The translations under genes were made by a program, and so were the position numbers. A stretch of DNA of 64,000 bases, taken from NCBI GenBank assembly GCA_963662155.1, contig OY759265.1, forward strand, positions 10,816,193 through 10,880,192, given 5' to 3'. Within the stretch, counting starts at the first letter, position 1; each line of letters opens with the position of its first letter. Under the pieces are notes generated by a model, which saw only the letters and a program-made list of their open reading frames with translations, made no database searches and was not told where the DNA came from. Of this stretch, positions 60,232 through 64,000 are shown one piece after another. The stretch comes from Lamellibrachia columna (taxonomy: Eukaryota > Annelida > Polychaeta > Sabellida > Siboglinidae).

Positions 60232-60917
60232 GGGCGCTGTAGCCTGCCGTGGGGCGCTGTAGCCTGCTATGGGGCGGTGTAGCCTGCAGTGGGGCGGTGT
60301 AGCCGGCCGTGGGGCGCTGTAGCCCGCCGTGGGGGCGCTGTAGCCGGCCGTGGGACGGTGTAGCCGGCCGTGGGACGGTGTAGCCGGCCGTGGGGCGCTG
60401 TAGCCTGCCGTGGGGGCGCTGTAGCCTGCCGTGGGACGGTGTAGCCTGCCGTGGGGCACTGTAGCCTGCCGTGGGACGGTGTAGCCGGTCGTGGGGCGAT
60501 GTAGCCTGCCGTGGGACGGTGTAGCCTGCCGTGGGGCACTGTAGCCTGCCTTGGGACGGTGTAGCCGGCCGTGGGGGCGCTGTAGCCTGCCGTGGGACGG
60601 TGTAGCCGGTCGTGGGGCGGTGTAGCCAGCCATGGGGCGCTGTAGCCTGCCGTGGGGGCGCTGTAGCCTGCCGTGGGACGGTGTAGCCTGCCGTGGGGCA
60701 CTGTAGCCTGCCTTGGGACGGTGTAGCCTGCCGTGGGACGGTGTAGCCGGCCGTGGGGGCGCTGTAGCCTGCCGTGGGGCGCTGTAGCCTGCCGTGGGGC
60801 ACTGTAGCCTGCCGTGGGACGGTGTAGCCTGCCGTGGGACGGTGTAGCCGGTCGTGGGGCGGTGTAGCCTGCCGTGGGGCGGTGTAGCCTGCTGTGGGGC
60901 GCTGTAGCCTGCCGTGG
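60232..60917 (+). repeat. GC-rich 20/21-bp minisatellite, about 33 units, with higher-order repeats
   Basis: Units of the form GTAGCCTGCCGTGGGGCGCT with recurring variants (GGGACGGT, GGGGGCGCT, GGGGCACT, GCCGGCC). A block including the rare CCTGCCTTGGGACGG recurs 164 bases apart (about 60512 and 60676). All minus frames are open through it because units lack stops; this is not a gene. Confidence 0.97.
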
Positions 60918-60939
60918 CGCTTAGAGAGCCGAGGTGTCA

Positions 60940-61140
60940 ATCGAGAGGACTGGCGTTCGGGACCACCGAGATACTACCGGTTTGAAACTTTGGTAATTTC
61001 AGTTACCCCACTTTTCTTGTGTCTTTCGGAAGATACACTAAAAGTCGTTGGTCCATACTACCTGGTGTCTGTCCCAGGGGAAGCACTCGTCCCCGTCTCT
61101 CTCTCTCTCCCCCGTCTCTCTCTCTCTCGCATGTTCCAGT
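60940..61140. other. Possible SINE/LINE tail segment and (TC)n
   Basis: GTGTCTTTCGGAAGATACAC and CTACCTGGTGTCTGTCCC resemble the conserved core of some invertebrate SINEs; (TC) runs follow at 61098-61127. Weak. Confidence 0.3.
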
Positions 61141-61257
61141 TAAAGAAAGGACTTTTGGTTTGACAAAATTGTTTCAGTCTTGATCAATCACAGTCGGACT
61201 GAAAAGATGTGATGGTTATAGTGTGAATGTTTGATTTTTTTTTACAAATATCTCATA

Positions 61258-61395
61258 AGGGTGGGTTACACAGATGAATAATAACTGGACTCTCGATAAG
61301 CCAATGACTTCCTTGTCCAGTTGCCTTCTGGCTTGTTTGCTTTGGGTGGCAATCTTGTTAAATTTTTTTAAATATTGATGCTGGGCTGAAACATT
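61258..61395. repeat. Dispersed repeat family D, copy 3
   Basis: GGGTGGGTTACACAGATGAA, CTCTCGATAAGCCAATGACT, and GGCAATCTTGTTAAATTT as in copy 1. Confidence 0.7.
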
Positions 61396-61399
61396 TGCA

Positions 61400-63750
61400 A
61401 GGTGTGAGCAATATTGTAGACTGAACTATATCAAAGTCAATGGAGTTTCTCAAGTAGGACATGCTGTCAGACAAAGTCTTGCAAGGTCACAAGGGTTCGA
61501 ATATCCTGCTATAATCAGGCATGTTTTCTAACCAACTCTGTACCTACTGCAACAGTAGCAAAATAATTCATAACAACGGCATTGACATAGGAGCTTCAAT
61601 GCAACTGCGGGCATCATTCTTCGTGCATGAGTGCACAAAGAATACTCTTGTGAGGACACATCTCCTTTTAGAGATTACAAAGTAATGATTTTAGTTAGAG
61701 GTGGCATACATCTTTATTAAGGCATCAATTTGGAAAACACACTCTCTTGAACCTACTGAAAGGAAGTGTACACTCATAACAATGATAACAAATATGGGCA
61801 ACTAGAAGATTATGCTACCCACAAGCTCATCAAAGCTGCCGAAATGTTGCACTAGTCACCATTTTTAATATTTACGGTGTTAGCATCAGCAAATATAGCA
61901 ATAACACCAATACTGATCTTTGGCTAGTTAAACTAAAATAAACTATGTCTCAGAAATATGTAAATAATAACAAAATACATTTCCACTGATAAACATTAGT
62001 ACAAAATAAAAATATTGTGTGCAATCTAAGTAAACCTCTTGCACTCACTATCGTAAACAGCTAAACTATCTCAGTTTACAGTTTATTGGTGGCAAGCAAT
62101 AGCACGTATGTAACTTGTATAGCTGTTTGTGTGTACATATACTGCTTCACATTAACATAGCAGCTTACAGTACATGTTGACGCTCACTACAAACATCAAA
62201 CCATGATTAATAATCATTAATACATTTGATGGATTTATTGATCCTGATGACAAAATGTAGAAAGATATGTACTCAAAGTTATCCTAGTAGAGAGGCTGAA
62301 GATATGCAGCTGTCATCTAAATAGCACCTACATACAATGAATATTACTGGTCTAATTTTGTCCAGTATTCAGACAATCATGCTACACACAGGTACTGTTA
62401 ATTCCAATATTAACTCAACTTCATTTGCTGTTGTGCATCTTATTCAGCTATCTCCATGGTGTATATGGCTTATATTTATATTACCAACTGAGCTATGGAG
62501 AAGGGATGAGGTGTCCAATCTACCATTTCAGTGCCTCACACAACTCTGACATGTTAGCATCTGAAGGTCCAAAACACTGATAATAAAACAAATCATAACT
62601 ACAAACAGCTTGAAAGATGGTCACCTACTTTAAGATCACCAAGGGAAATTGCAAAAACTCGTTCCTATATGGAAAACACATCACTAGAACAAAACATCAC
62701 ACAGTTTTGTCACAATAAAGAAGTTTGAAGAACATGATAAAAGGGACAAGCTTAGCCCATGACAAAACAACAGAGGTAGTAAGCCTACAAGACATGGGAA
62801 TAATTATGTCACAGGATGTTATGCTGGAACTGCACAGGCTGATGTAGGAAGACAAGCATTTCGAGTACAAATTATATGAAAAGTTGGTCAAACACAAATG
62901 TGATTAAACTAGACAATGTCATAATGTGTCTAGTATTACAATTACAAAGTATTACAATCAGGTGACAGTGTAGCTAAAGCCATATGCAAATGCAATGCCA
63001 AGTTGACCAAACAAAACCTATTGAAACATCAACATACACATTCTTTATGTCGATTTAAAACCAACATTAATGCTTTTAAAAACAACGTGTGTTTGCACTA
63101 TTTTTGGAAGATGACATGTTTCTAAGTTCCAACAAATTGTCACTATGTCATAAAATTATCACAGGTAAACATTGTAGTCATAGCAATATGACAATGGCAA
63201 ATAATAAAAGACATATAGTTCCTACGTATATTCAAGCTTATTATTTACAACTCAGTAATAATTATGTTATATTGATTACCATTAGGTGATTTTTTCCGCA
63301 AAGTTAAACATGTCTTGAAAAGATTGAAGTTTCAGATTTGTAGTGAATTTTGGTCATGATAGCCTTATTTGCATAGATACCATTAGCCCAAACCAACAAA
63401 CATCAACAGGAAAACTACAAAAAACAGTCGTGAATGGAGTCATGATAGCGTAAGATAAAGAACAGTAAGAAATATTTCCTAGTGTCCATACTAGCATTCA
63501 ATTAAACAGGGCGAGAGATCAGCAACTGAATGGATGCTACAACAACAATTTCCCATGAAGGATGGCATCACTAGAAGCAAGTTAAAACATTTTGTTTTTT
63601 TAAATAAAATTATTTACATGCACACCACATCATTTCCTGAACATGCTTACTTTATTTACTAATTTCTTTGAAGTTTTTTTACAACTCCATCATCTTTCTG
63701 AGTATCATTCGTCATAATATCAATGTAGTTGCTGTTTCATATTTGACAAA
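61400..63750. other. AT-rich intergenic, no supported gene
   Basis: Only short frames without motifs. GGGTTCGAATATCC at about 61492 is an isolated B-box-like string without an A box at proper distance. Confidence 0.45.
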
Positions 63751-63754
63751 TACA

Positions 63755-64000
63755 TCATACATTTTCTGTTGAAATTACGTTTTTAGTCCACACATTTTCC
63801 AACTTTGGCCATTTGTCATCAGGTAGATGGTTACACCTGTTTAAATCACTCGTCTTGAGTTCACCTGCACTGTCCAGGTGTAGGCCATTGTTCTGTTTGT
63901 TGTCTGTTTCTGTTCCTTGTTTCCCGCCATCATTGTTGCATGTCTGGTTCTCTCCATTGGCCATATGTGTTTCATCACTATCAGAGACTGACATCTGATG
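63755..64000 (-). CDS. Possible terminal coding exon, partial (runs off the right edge)
   Basis: The minus frame is open from the window edge for about 80 codons to a stop at 63755: a polar, Asn/Asp/Thr-rich segment (SVSDSDETHMANGENQTCNN, DDKWPKLENVW). A minus AATAAA lies at about 63652-63657. The composition looks coding, but there is no recognisable domain and no acceptor in the window, so it may be chance. Confidence 0.3.
   Translation of the reverse strand, partial: HQMSVSDSDETHMANGENQTCNNDGGKQGTETDNKQNNGLHLDSAGELKTSDLNRCNHLPDDKWPKLENVWTKNVISTENV

Noticed and set aside
60158..60940. 260-codon minus-strand open frame (Arg/Pro/Gly-rich)
   Set aside because: Entirely inside the 20-bp minisatellite. 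The unit has no stop codon in any minus frame and 20-21-bp units rotate the frame, so openness is automatic.

Overview
This is a eukaryotic (metazoan) window: AT-rich, dominated by introns and repeats, with spliced genes and several clades of animal transposons. A CYP4-family cytochrome P450, an MMACHC homologue, EGF/Ly-6 surface-protein exons, CR1/RTE-like LINEs, hAT and pogo-like transposase relics, tRNA-derived SINE sequence and very long (TA)n, (TG)n and (TGCG)n microsatellites together suggest a marine invertebrate, perhaps a mollusc-like lophotrochozoan. The sequence alone does not fix the species.

Layout. 1-13.7 kb: no supported gene; diverged tandem duplications, a CR1-like LINE 3' end, a large TA-rich palindromic tract (5.36-5.97 kb), a 16-bp minisatellite (8.43 kb) and AT-rich unique sequence. 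14.27-26.54 kb (+): exons of a secreted or GPI-anchored surface protein (signal peptide, EGF-like exons, two short Cys-rich exons, a Ly-6/uPAR domain over three exons, and a hydrophobic C-terminus). It has a second signal-peptide exon at 18.46 kb and a dead EGF exon at 16.9 kb. Its introns hold a decayed LINE, a gag-like fragment, a hAT-like transposase relic and several tandem arrays. 27.07-28.88 kb: a diverged ~0.9-kb tandem duplication without clear genes. 29.9-32.7 kb: a MITE, an RTE-like LINE tail and a ~0.94-kb foldback element. 33.52-37.40 kb (-): a complete four-exon MMACHC gene (cobalamin processing). 37.7-43.1 kb: a hAT-like MITE, a dispersed repeat family, a LINE fragment and a CYP4 pseudogene relic. 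44.02-53.72 kb (-): a complete twelve-exon CYP4 gene (518 codons), whose introns hold a 12 x 50 bp satellite, LINE and pogo relics and a partial exon duplication. 54.46-59.15 kb (-): a nearly full-length Ty3/gypsy-type LTR retrotransposon with 176-bp LTRs, PBS, PPT and TSD but broken reading frames. 60.0-60.92 kb: a tRNA-derived SINE head and a GC-rich 20-bp minisatellite with higher-order structure. 61.1-64 kb: AT-rich DNA, with one possible terminal exon running off the right edge.

The genes are independent eukaryotic units with no operon logic. MMACHC and CYP4 are both on the minus strand. Both have a copy of the same short palindromic repeat (GTGGCGCCAC core) just upstream of their start codons. 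I reconstructed splice sites by eye and checked reading phase across every junction. The CYP4 and MMACHC models close perfectly in frame; whether the EGF/Ly-6 exons form one gene or two is uncertain.
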